Part shown: one piece after another, positions 16,946 through 25,547 of the stretch
Layout: every line of letters begins with the position of its first letter
How positions within the stretch are numbered: position 1 is the stretch's first letter
Source: Candidatus Zipacnadia bacterium
Lineage (GTDB): Bacteria > Armatimonadota > Zipacnadia > Zipacnadales > Zipacnadaceae
Direction of reading: 5' to 3'
NCBI GenBank assembly: GCA_029821195.1
Contig: JALGTU010000053.1
Span: forward strand, 1-33,742
DNA length: 33,742 nt
Made by a program: the position numbers and the translations under genes
The notes under the pieces: model-generated
What the model was told of the DNA's origin: nothing
The model's input: only the letters and a program-made list of their open reading frames with translations
Databases searched by the model: none

Positions 16946-17605
16946 ATATGAGTCTCCTTGGGTGCTATCTGTTCCTATGTGGTCAGGTCTGCCAGCACTT
17001 CTTTCTGCTTGGCGAACACTTCCGCCAGGCTCTTTCGCCCCAATGTCTACAGCCGCGCGCGTGTCCTCCTCGTAGCACAGGTCAAGCAGCAGCTCCCCGG
17101 CGACCAGCCCCAGCGAGATGGCAGCCACTTGGTCGCGCAGCAGTGAGGTCTTTACCAATTTCTTCTCACGCAGATAGCCGCATGCTTCAGCGAGAGCGAC
17201 GTAAGCGCCGGTAATGGCTGCGGTACGGGTGCCGCCGTCGGCCTGGAGCACGTCGCAGTCGAGATGGATCGTCCGCCGACCGAGGTGGTGCAGGTCGGCC
17301 ACCGCGCGCAGCGACCGGCCGATGAGCCGTTCAATCTCCAGACTGCGCCCGCTGCGCTGTCCGTGTGTGCCCTCCCGGACCGACCGCTGGTGGGTTGAGC
17401 GGGGCAGCATCCCGTAGTCGGCAGTCACCCAGCCCTGTTGGCTGTCCATCATCCAGTGTGGTACCCGGTCTTCTACCGTCGCCGTACAGTAGACTATGGT
17501 GTCGCCCATCTCGATGCGGCAGGATCCTTCGGCGTACTTGTTAACGCCCCGTGTGATGGTCAGGTCGCGCAGGTTGTCATTACCGCGCCCATCTATGCGC
17601 AGCAA
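16946..17605 (-). pseudogene. rph: RNase PH with out-of-frame internal C-terminal deletion, read through into the aldo/keto reductase ORF
   Basis: RNase PH N-terminal ~185 aa intact (LRIDGRGNDNLRDLTI...QQGWVTADYGMLPRSTHQR...GRRTIHLDCDVLQADGGTRTAAITGAYVAL...LLLDLCYEEDTRAAVD); expected NVVMTG.G.FVEVQGTAEG segment absent; tail TLGRKSLAEVFAKQKEVLADLTT* present in another frame, stop at 16975-16977. Confidence 0.85.
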
Positions 17606-17608
17606 AGT

Positions 17609-19327
17609 TCAGTCGCCTCCGTTCGTCTGCTCGTCGTCTGGTGGTGGCTCGCCGGCAGTGGGCCGTTGGTCTGCCGTGACGTTACTCTCAGGCTCGGCCC
17701 GGCCCTCATAATACTGGCGCAGGCCGCGGATAATCGCCTCAGCCGCAGCGGTGCGCACTTCCGGTTTGGCCAGCAACCGCTCTTCTTCGTCATTATTGAG
17801 GTACATCAGCTCGACCAGCACCGAGGGAATCTCGGTCTCGCGAATGACCACAAAGTGCGCCCGCCGTACCCCGTTATCCTTGCGGCCGAGCGCCGCCAGC
17901 AGTTGCTGGTGGATGACAATGGCCAGCATCTTGCTCTGGGGCGTGTAGTAATATGTCTCGGTGCCCCAGTTGGTATTGGGCTTGGGCATGGCATTGGCGT
18001 GGATGCTGACGAAGGCATGGGCCCCCATCCTCTGGGCGAGCTTCGGGCGCTCGAACAGGTCCACCAACACATCGTGGTCGCGGGTGAGAAGCGCCGGGCA
18101 GCCGGCGGCCAGCAGCTTCTGGACCACTTGTGTGCCCACATCCAGATTGACATCTTTCTCCAGCAGCATCCGGCCGCGGGCGCCGCTATCATTCCCTCCG
18201 TGTCCCGGATCAATCATTATAAGCTTATCACAAAGCTGGGCTTTACTGAAGGTCAACTTCACCTGCCAGTTCTCATCACTAATCGGCGTGGACAGGTCAA
18301 AGCCGATCAGTTCGTTGAGGTAGATGTGAACTTCGATGCCCTCTGAGGTCGGCATTGCTTCCAGGCCCTTGACGATTTCCCCGCACCCCGGCTGGCGCAC
18401 CAACTCCTCGGGAGCCTGGACATCCCTCAGCTTCACCTGGATGCGCCACGGCTGGCTGAGCACATCGTAGTCCAGCTCCGCGGGCATGGACAGAGCGATC
18501 TCCACTACAGTGGACTCATCCGGCGTTTGATATACTCGAGTATGCTGGAGTTCGGGATAGCGGATGGGAAGCTCAGATTCGTCGCCATCGAATCGCCCGA
18601 CGATCAGCGACCCACCCCGGCCGTCGGCGCGCGGCAGCCAGACGACCTCTTGCTCCTCTGCCAGGTCCAGGACGTAGCGGGCAATCGCCGGCCGGCTGGC
18701 AAACTGTCCCCACCGCAGCCGCCACACTCCGTTCTGGCCGATGTAGCGCTTGCCCGAGGGCGAGTGCGGTTCGGCGCCGGCTATGTCCACGTACGCCCGG
18801 TACGGCTCGTCAATGTAGTTGACTTCGCCGGTTATCAGCCCGGTCGTCGCCAGTTCGACCGCCATCCCCTGCTCATCGCCACGCAGTACCGGCTCGTCCA
18901 TAGTCACCGCCACGTAAAAGTCAGTCAACTCCTTGTTCCAGGAGACTTTGCCGCCGAAAGCTTTGATGATCTCACCCAGCGGCGCGACCAGCACGTCGTC
19001 GGAGACCACCATCGGCGCGGGCAAAGGCTGCTGCTGCCCGTCCTGTTCGAAAAAGGTGGCTCCGGCCTCGAAGACGAACTCACGGCCGTCAGGCATAGTT
19101 GCCACCAGGCGGCGGGCCTCCGCTTGCCACTCCACGGTGGCCCCCAGACACCGCACCACGGCGTCTACCGGCCCCCACAGCAGGTGGTCTTGCACATAGG
19201 GAGCGGGCCCGTCGGCGATCCGGTGGGCGGCCACCTGCAAGTGGACGGCGGGGGCGGCGCCACCGTGAGCGTACCGAGGGCAGGTGAGAATGACCAGTGC
19301 TGCGGTTAGGACGTATCTAAGCTGCAT
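17609..19327 (-). CDS. N-acetylmuramoyl-L-alanine amidase with copper-amine-oxidase-like N-term, AMIN and Amidase_3 domains
   Basis: LIMIDPGHGGNDSGARGRMLLEKDVNLDVG...FVSIHANAMP...VLVELMYLNNDEEERLL; signal peptide; HLLWGPVDAVVRCLGATVEWQAEARRLVATMPDG. Confidence 0.92.
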   Translation of the reverse strand: MQLRYVLTAALVILTCPRYAHGGAAPAVHLQVAAHRIADGPAPYVQDHLLWGPVDAVVRCLGATVEWQAEARRLVATMPDGREFVFEAGATFFEQDGQQQPLPAPMVVSDDVLVAPLGEIIKAFGGKVSWNKELTDFYVAVTMDEPVLRGDEQGMAVELATTGLITGEVNYIDEPYRAYVDIAGAEPHSPSGKRYIGQNGVWRLRWGQFASRPAIARYVLDLAEEQEVVWLPRADGRGGSLIVGRFDGDESELPIRYPELQHTRVYQTPDESTVVEIALSMPAELDYDVLSQPWRIQVKLRDVQAPEELVRQPGCGEIVKGLEAMPTSEGIEVHIYLNELIGFDLSTPISDENWQVKLTFSKAQLCDKLIMIDPGHGGNDSGARGRMLLEKDVNLDVGTQVVQKLLAAGCPALLTRDHDVLVDLFERPKLAQRMGAHAFVSIHANAMPKPNTNWGTETYYYTPQSKMLAIVIHQQLLAALGRKDNGVRRAHFVVIRETEIPSVLVELMYLNNDEEERLLAKPEVRTAAAEAIIRGLRQYYEGRAEPESNVTADQRPTAGEPPPDDEQTNGGD

Positions 19328-19361
19328 CGGGCAGTTTGGCCTCGCGCCGTCTGTTTGCTGA

Positions 19362-19391
19362 ATTATAAGCTGTTTAGTGACTCGGAGGCAA
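19362..19391 (-). promoter_or_regulatory. Sigma70-type promoter for the amidase operon
   Basis: Minus strand TTGCCT-N18-TATAAT, about 35 nt upstream of the amidase start. Confidence 0.65.
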
Positions 19392-19462
19392 GGTCGGGGG
19401 CCTTCGGCTGCTTCGCCCGTCGCTTGTGGGCAGGCGAGATGCCTGGTTACCGGGTGGGCCGA

Positions 19463-20101
19463 TCACGGCTCCCAGAGGTTGACGCCGGCGGTGAGCGTTT
19501 CGGCGGGCCTGATGTGCTTGGCATTACCCGCGCAGAAGACGAAATTGCTGAATTCGCTGTGGCGGGCGGCGACGTACTGGGACATATTACCCCACGAGGT
19601 CCGCCAGCCGAACGAGTTGGGCTGGCCCAGATCAAAAAACAGAATGACCTCGGCGGGATTATCTATCTGGGTTTCTATCAGGGAGGCGCCGGCGTACCCG
19701 CCGACCATCGCTACGTCCAGGTTAATGCCGTAGCTGTGTTTGAGCGAATTGGTGTACGACGGGCCGGCGGTCGGGCTCTCGTCGGCGGGGCAGAGGTAGA
19801 TGTCGCTGCTGCCCAGGTAGGGCTGAAGCAGAATATCCCAGCAGTCCTTAAGCGAGTTGCCCGGGACATCAATCAGTGCCGGAGGCAGGTAGAGGTCGTG
19901 GTCGCGGGCATACATCTGGGCCGCCAGGCCGATGTGGCGGATGTTGGCCAGGCAACTGGTTGCTTCAGCGGACTTGACCGCTCGCTCGAAAACCGGAAAC
20001 AGCATAGCCGCCAGAATGAGAATAATGGCTATCACTACTACCAATTCAATAAGGGTGAAGCCCAAGGACAGACTGCGGTGCACGAGTCTCTCCCCATCCA
20101 A
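19463..20101 (-). CDS. Type IV pseudopilin-like protein with prepilin cleavage/methylation motif (DUF1559-like)
   Basis: GFTLIELVVVIAIILILAAMLFPVFERA plus pilin-like body. Confidence 0.9.
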   Translation of the reverse strand: MDGERLVHRSLSLGFTLIELVVVIAIILILAAMLFPVFERAVKSAEATSCLANIRHIGLAAQMYARDHDLYLPPALIDVPGNSLKDCWDILLQPYLGSSDIYLCPADESPTAGPSYTNSLKHSYGINLDVAMVGGYAGASLIETQIDNPAEVILFFDLGQPNSFGWRTSWGNMSQYVAARHSEFSNFVFCAGNAKHIRPAETLTAGVNLWEP

Positions 20102-20280
20102 AGGTGATTCAGGTTGAGCGGCAGACCGCAGCCGACAAAGGCGTAGCAGCGTTCAGTAGTTCAGAATTGGGCTTCCACCATCGCCAAGCGCTCCCCTCTG
20201 CCGGCTCATACGTTCTTCTTAGTCGTTTTGGCGCCGATATCGGTTGGTCAAATCTTGGCCAACTCGGTGAAACTGGGGTG

Positions 20281-20682
20281 TCACGGTGCCTCCGTCGGCT
20301 GGGCCAATTCCAGCGTAACGGCGGCTGTCGCGCCGTGCCGGGTTACCCCCAGATCGAAGACGCGGATTTCACCGGGCTGGAGGTCTTCGAGCAGAGTCAT
20401 ATTCATGCCGGTGGCGCTGCCGTGGGCGTCACGCAGTGTCACGTGCACCTCCACCGCCTCCACCACTGCCTCCCCAGTATTCTCAACCTCGCCCACCACC
20501 CTTACGGTGGTACGCCCCTCCTCGACGTATTCGCGGTAGCGGCGCACCTTGAGCGTGCCGATGCTCGCGGTCTTCTGTGGGCCGCCGCAGCCCGGCAACA
20601 GCGCGCAAGCTCCCCCTGCGGCCAGCAGCAGTGCCATTACGAAGATACGTGAAGCTCCAAGAAGTCGGGCGGTCATGGGCAA
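20281..20682 (-). CDS. FxLYD-like domain lipoprotein
   Basis: Lipobox LLPGC; VVGEVENTGEAVVEAVEVHVTLRDAHGSATG...LQPGEIRVFDL. Confidence 0.7.
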   Translation of the reverse strand: MPMTARLLGASRIFVMALLLAAGGACALLPGCGGPQKTASIGTLKVRRYREYVEEGRTTVRVVGEVENTGEAVVEAVEVHVTLRDAHGSATGMNMTLLEDLQPGEIRVFDLGVTRHGATAAVTLELAQPTEAP

Positions 20683-20723
20683 CTGGCCAATCTTGGCAAG
20701 AGTGGCGGTCCCTGTGTTAGCGT

Positions 20724-21029
20724 TCAGCGACGCCGCCGCGAACTGGGGCGTGGCGGGCGGCGCAGTCCCCGCTGCGGCTCGGTCTGGGGATATGGTTCCG
20801 TCTCCGGGCCGGCGGTGGCGGAATGGGGCAGCGAGGAGCGGCGTGAATCGCGCCGCTGGTAGGCGCCGGTAACGATTATCACACTCAGCAGTATGGTGAT
20901 CATTACCAGGCAGCCGTCAGTCACCGACATCTCTTTGTAGCCGAGCACGTCCTCGCCGAGCCATTGTACCAGGACAATGCCGGGAAAGAATAGCGCCAGT
21001 CCCAGGATGATGCCCCAGAATATTCGCAT
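20724..21029 (-). CDS. Small membrane protein of unknown function
   Basis: 101-aa ORF with two TM segments and a Pro/Arg-rich tail. Confidence 0.5.
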   Translation of the reverse strand: MRIFWGIILGLALFFPGIVLVQWLGEDVLGYKEMSVTDGCLVMITILLSVIIVTGAYQRRDSRRSSLPHSATAGPETEPYPQTEPQRGLRRPPRPSSRRRR

Positions 21030-21078
21030 TTACTGTCTCCTTGTGCTGTGGCACGTTGTTGCGATCATTGCTGCCGGT

Positions 21079-22293
21079 TTACCATAACAGCTCTTCCAAG
21101 GCGTGACTTACGGCCAGGTGGGCCAACTGGCTCAGCGCGACATTGTCGTCGTAGAGTTCGGTAATGTCGCGCTGGCTGTAGGCCAGGATCGAGGCCGTCC
21201 GCACCAGTGCGGAACCGGTCAGTGATGCGACCTGCTCGTTGGCGAGGGCCAGGCGCATGCTGTCTTTGCCCTCGACCTGTGCGTAGCGGGCCAGCTCTTT
21301 GTGGTGAGCGAAGGGCGCCGGCGTAACCATTACGATCAGTGCGGGCACCTGCTGCTGGGCGCTGGACACCAATTCTTGGAGCTGGCGGCGGAATTGCAGC
21401 GTCGGCACCGCGTCCAGAGCGGCCTGCGTACCGTAGCTGATTATCAGCAGGTCCACCTCAGTGAAGTTTGCCAGCTCTTTGCGCGCGCCGGCCAGGCTGT
21501 CCACTCCTGGTTCGGCTACGGAGCGGATTACCTCGATGCTCTGGTAATCACCGTGGTACTTGAGGCGATTGATGAACAGGTCCAGCCAGGTGGGATGCTC
21601 CTCGTCACCGTGCCCCGCGAAACTGTCGCCCAGTACCCCGACGGTGATATCGGATTGGCCCTCCAGACAGTAGCGGCGGAATAAGCGCACGCTGTAGGGC
21701 TTGACCAGCGGCTGCTGCCAGCGAGCCAGAGCCATCACATCCGGAGGGCTGGCCGGATTGGCGAGGCTGTCATCCGAGTTGCCGTAAGCCTCGACCTCCC
21801 GCAAGTACAGACAATTGTCGCCGTTGACGCCCCCCGTCCAGGTGTCGAACATGGTGACCTTGATGTAGCGCGCCCGGCGGGCCGGAAAGGAGTGAACGAG
21901 CGGCTGAATCTTATCGGGGGGGAAGTAATACTCGCGCAAGGGCTGGAAATCACGAGCATTGATGGATGATAGCACAGCAATATGGCGGGTATTGCCATTA
22001 AGGCTGTTGTATAGCTTGACCTGAGTTACCTGGCAGATGCCACCCAGGTCAATGATGACTTCCTTGGGGAAGTTCGCCGAGTTGTCAGTGGCAAAACATC
22101 CTGGTGCCTGGTCGCTCTGGTTGAGGCCGTCAACCAACCCCGTCCATCCGGGCAGCAACTCAGTGGTGCACAGGTAAGACTTGTCCCTGGCGAGGTTGTC
22201 CTGCGCACCGCCGGGCGCGGCCAAAGCCAGTAATAGTGCCGTTACTGCGGCGGTCAGCTTGTAGCCATTCGACATCACATGCAGCAATATCAC
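21079..22293 (-). CDS. Secreted protein with F5/8 type C (discoidin-like) domain and SGNH/GDSL hydrolase-like domain
   Basis: VIIDLGGICQVTQVKLYN...ARYIKVTMFDTW...LREVEAYG then ITVGVLGDSFAGHG...VDLLIISYGTQAAL. Confidence 0.75.
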   Translation of the reverse strand: MILLHVMSNGYKLTAAVTALLLALAAPGGAQDNLARDKSYLCTTELLPGWTGLVDGLNQSDQAPGCFATDNSANFPKEVIIDLGGICQVTQVKLYNSLNGNTRHIAVLSSINARDFQPLREYYFPPDKIQPLVHSFPARRARYIKVTMFDTWTGGVNGDNCLYLREVEAYGNSDDSLANPASPPDVMALARWQQPLVKPYSVRLFRRYCLEGQSDITVGVLGDSFAGHGDEEHPTWLDLFINRLKYHGDYQSIEVIRSVAEPGVDSLAGARKELANFTEVDLLIISYGTQAALDAVPTLQFRRQLQELVSSAQQQVPALIVMVTPAPFAHHKELARYAQVEGKDSMRLALANEQVASLTGSALVRTASILAYSQRDITELYDDNVALSQLAHLAVSHALEELLW

Positions 22294-22323
22294 CCCCTCT
22301 GATCTGGTCTTTGGTTGACAACG

Positions 22324-23190
22324 CTAGGGGCTCAGTTGCAGCTCCAGACTGATGTCCAGCGACGGCGCCGAGTGGGTCAGCGTGCCCACCGATATCATAT
22401 CAACCCCGATCGCGGCTACTTCGGCGACGTTGCTCAGGTCTATCCCGCCGGAGGCCTCGATCAGCGCTTGGTCGCCGATGATCTCGACGGCTTCCCGCAT
22501 CATTTCTATGCTCATATTGTCGAGCATTATGATATCAGCGCTGGCAGCCACTGCCTCGCGCACCTGAGCAAGGTTGGTTGTTTCTACTTCTATCTTGAAC
22601 AGAGCGTGGGCGTTAGCCCGTGCTGCTTCGATAGCTGGCCGAACTCCGCCGACCAGGCGGATGTGGTTGTCCTTGATCAGTATTCCATCGTGCAGAGCCA
22701 GGCGATGGTTCTTGCCCCCTCCAGCACGGACGGCTGCGCGGTCCAACGCCCGCAAGCCGGGAGTGGTCTTTCGGGTGTCCACGATCTGCACTTTGGTGTC
22801 GGCAACAGCGTCAACGAACTTGCGCGTGAGAGCGGCGATGCCGCACAATCTCTGGACAAAATTGAGCGCGGTACGTTCCCCCGTTAACAGCGCCCGGGCT
22901 GGCCCCTTAACCTCTGCAAGTGTCTCCCCTGCGGCGAAGGGTTCACCAGGCCTCTTCAGCTCGATGAAGCTGACATCAGGGTTCAGTTGGGTAAAGCAAT
23001 GGTAAGCAACCGCCATGCCTGCTACTACGCCATCTTGCTTGGCTACAAGTACGCCGGTGGCATAGGCTGAGGTTGGAACTACGGCCCGGCTGGTTACATC
23101 ACCCGGGCCGATGTCCTCATCCAGCACCCGTGTCACAATGGCGCGAATCACGTGGTATTCAGCTTCTAGGTCGCTCTCGAGTGGCATCAT
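22324..23190 (-). CDS. nadC: Nicotinate-nucleotide diphosphorylase (carboxylating)
   Basis: LDEDIGPGDVTSRAVV...GERTALNFVQRLCGIAALTRKFVDAV...IVDTRKTTPGLRALDRAAVRAGGGKNHRLALHDGILIKDNHI...EASGGIDLSNV. Confidence 0.97.
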   Translation of the reverse strand: MMPLESDLEAEYHVIRAIVTRVLDEDIGPGDVTSRAVVPTSAYATGVLVAKQDGVVAGMAVAYHCFTQLNPDVSFIELKRPGEPFAAGETLAEVKGPARALLTGERTALNFVQRLCGIAALTRKFVDAVADTKVQIVDTRKTTPGLRALDRAAVRAGGGKNHRLALHDGILIKDNHIRLVGGVRPAIEAARANAHALFKIEVETTNLAQVREAVAASADIIMLDNMSIEMMREAVEIIGDQALIEASGGIDLSNVAEVAAIGVDMISVGTLTHSAPSLDISLELQLSP

Positions 23191-23543
23191 TGGACCGCCT
23201 CAATCCGATTACCCTCGCCCAGCACCACGACTTTCATCTGGTTGGCGTGGGCTTCGGTGTCGTCCATGGCACAGTACGACATAATATGGACCACGTCACC
23301 TACCGCGCCCCGCCGGGCGCATGGTCCGTACAGGCGTATCTTACCACTGCCCGCCGGCTCGGCGATGATATAGGTTTCGAAGCGCTCGCCGTTGTTGCAG
23401 TTCACTACCAGAACCCACTCGTCGGCCAGCAAGTCCACGGCTTCTAGAATTTCGCTGTCAATGCCGATACTTCCTTCGTAGTACAGGTTCGTATCGGTGA
23501 TCTTAGCGTTCTGGATTTTGGCTTTGGTCATCAGTCTAAGCAT
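23187..23543 (-). CDS. panD: Aspartate 1-decarboxylase
   Basis: MLRLMTKAKIQNAKITDTNLYYEGSIGIDSEILEAVDLLADEWVLVVNCNNGERFETYII; G-S self-cleavage site in YEGSIGID; ATG 23543 overlaps the panC stop by 8 nt. Confidence 0.95.
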   Translation of the reverse strand: MLRLMTKAKIQNAKITDTNLYYEGSIGIDSEILEAVDLLADEWVLVVNCNNGERFETYIIAEPAGSGKIRLYGPCARRGAVGDVVHIMSYCAMDDTEAHANQMKVVVLGEGNRIEAVQ

Positions 23544-24393
23544 TACCACTACCTTCTTCGACTTTGACGTTATCAATCAGGCGAGTCTCGCCCAGATACG
23601 CAGCCGCAGCAATCACCATAGGCGCTCTGGCATCCCCCCGCGGCTCCAGGCTGTTCGGGTGGACCGCTTCAACATATTGTACCTCAAACAGCGGCACTTT
23701 GGCCAGCATCTTTTTTACAGCCTGCTCCACTTCCGAGCCACTCGCCCCCTGGCTGGCCAGCTCAGCACCGTGTTGCAACGCCTCGTACAGCCGCGGCGCT
23801 ACCGCCCGCTGTTCGGGGCTGAGGTACCGGTTGCGTGAGCTGACCGCCAGCCCGTCAGCCTCCCGCACCGTCGGCAGGCCGATGATTTCCACCGGGATGT
23901 TGAGGTCCGCCACCATCCGCTTTATGACGATAAGCTGCTGGTAATCCTTCTCCCCGAAATAGGCGCGGTCGGGCTGGACGATGTTCAGCAGCTTAGCCAC
24001 CACCGTCGTGACTCCCTGGAAGTGCCCCGGGCGGTAGCGCCCGCACAGGCCCTCGGTAAGCCCTGTGACGGTGACACTGGTGGTGAAGCCCTCTGGATAG
24101 ATCTCCTGGGGCGGGGGCGCGAATATTAGGTCAACGCCCGCCTCTTCGGCCAGTTCCGCGTCGCGCGCCGGCTCCCGGGGGTAGTGCTCGTAGTCCTCGG
24201 CGGGGCCGAACTGGGTGGGGTTGACGAAGATGCTGATGACCAGGAAGTCGTCGCGTCGGCGGGCAGCTTCGATCAACGCGAGGTGGCCCGCGTGCAGCGC
24301 GCCCATCGTCGGCACCAGGCCGACGGTGTTGCCCGCGGTTTTGGTCTCAGCGATGATGGATCTGGCTTGAGAGATGCGTTCGACCACTTTCAC
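23536..24393 (-). CDS. panC: Pantothenate synthetase
   Basis: VGLVPTMGALHAGHLALIEAARRRDDFLVISIFVNPTQFGPAEDYEHYPR...FGEKDYQQLIVIKRMVADL...SSRNRYLSPEQR. Confidence 0.97.
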   Translation of the reverse strand: MKVVERISQARSIIAETKTAGNTVGLVPTMGALHAGHLALIEAARRRDDFLVISIFVNPTQFGPAEDYEHYPREPARDAELAEEAGVDLIFAPPPQEIYPEGFTTSVTVTGLTEGLCGRYRPGHFQGVTTVVAKLLNIVQPDRAYFGEKDYQQLIVIKRMVADLNIPVEIIGLPTVREADGLAVSSRNRYLSPEQRAVAPRLYEALQHGAELASQGASGSEVEQAVKKMLAKVPLFEVQYVEAVHPNSLEPRGDARAPMVIAAAAYLGETRLIDNVKVEEGSGNA

Positions 24394-24455
24394 TGTTGTG
24401 CATCCGAATGCTGCATTGTGGAGAAACTCACGCTAAGCACTGCTCGCTGGGATTG

Positions 24456-24484
24456 ATTATACTCCGTGTCGCTGGGCCTAGCAA
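24456..24484 (-). promoter_or_regulatory. Promoter for panC-panD-nadC
   Basis: Minus strand TTGCTA-N17-TATAAT. Confidence 0.65.
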
Positions 24485-24515
24485 TATGCCCGGGGGAGAT
24501 CTGCTGCGACCAGCC

Positions 24516-25517
24516 TCAGAACCCGGAGTAGTACTGGACGTAGAAGCTTATGACGATGTAGCCGATGATGATACCAACGAAGATGACGCCGATGGGCAGG
24601 GCCATTATGGCCATGCGGTGGATGGAGGTCTCGGCGGCGACCTCGAAGTGGTCAGCCACGCGCTCCATCGTGGCGTCCAGCTCGCCGGTCTGCTCGCCGG
24701 TCCGGAGCATGCGCATGGCCATATCGTCAATATCAGGAGCTTTGCCCAACGCCTCGGAGAGCTTCTGGCCCCTCTGGACCAGCGGCACGGCGTTTTTGAA
24801 GCGTCGTTCCAGGATGGAGTTGCCCATGGCGGAGGCTGACAGGGCGATGGCCTCTCCCATCGGCACACCTGCGGAGTAAGTATATGACAGGGCGCGGGCG
24901 AACTTAGCCAGCGCCAGGCGGCGGACGACCGGCCCGAGCAGCGGGATGTGCAGCTTCATCGAATCAACCGCCTCGCGCGACTGTTGGCTCTTCGCCATCA
25001 GCGAGTGGTAGACGAGGTAAGCCAGGTAAATCGGCATGCCCAGCCCCAGTGCCCACTTGCCGATGTTCTTGATGAATATCCACAAGCCGAGCCATACCGA
25101 GCCCGTCAGAGCTTCGATCAGCGCGGGGATAGCGCTGGGGATGATGATGCAGCAGGCCAGGAGCACCTTGGGATAAAAGGTCTCGCGCATGATCATCTGG
25201 CGAAGCTTGTATTCGCGCTCCAGGTAGGCAGCCACCTGCTCGAAAGAGTCGTCCAAGCGGCCCGTCTGCTCGCCCATAGCAATGACCGCGGCGGTCAGCT
25301 CGGAGAACTCGTCGGGATAGTTGGCGAGCACTTCAGAGAATCGGTGGCCTTTGTCAACGTGCTCGGCTCCGTCGAGGATTGCCTCGCGCAGCCTGGGGTG
25401 GGCGCGGCGGCCCGCCAGGACGTGGAGGGCCTCGCCCAGCGGCACGCCGGCCTTCAGCATCGTGGCTATCTCGCGCAGCAGCGTTGCTTTTTGCTCCAGG
25501 CGGAAAATTGCCAGCAT
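24516..25517 (-). CDS. Type II secretion/type IV pilus inner membrane protein, GspF/PilC family
   Basis: MLKAGVPLGEALHVL...VIAMGEQTGRLDDSFEQVAAYLEREYKLRQMI...TGEQTGELDATMERVADHFEVAAE. Confidence 0.92.
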   Translation of the reverse strand: MLAIFRLEQKATLLREIATMLKAGVPLGEALHVLAGRRAHPRLREAILDGAEHVDKGHRFSEVLANYPDEFSELTAAVIAMGEQTGRLDDSFEQVAAYLEREYKLRQMIMRETFYPKVLLACCIIIPSAIPALIEALTGSVWLGLWIFIKNIGKWALGLGMPIYLAYLVYHSLMAKSQQSREAVDSMKLHIPLLGPVVRRLALAKFARALSYTYSAGVPMGEAIALSASAMGNSILERRFKNAVPLVQRGQKLSEALGKAPDIDDMAMRMLRTGEQTGELDATMERVADHFEVAAETSIHRMAIMALPIGVIFVGIIIGYIVISFYVQYYSGF

Positions 25518-25547
25518 AATCAGCGTAGCGCCTCCAACTCGCTCGTC

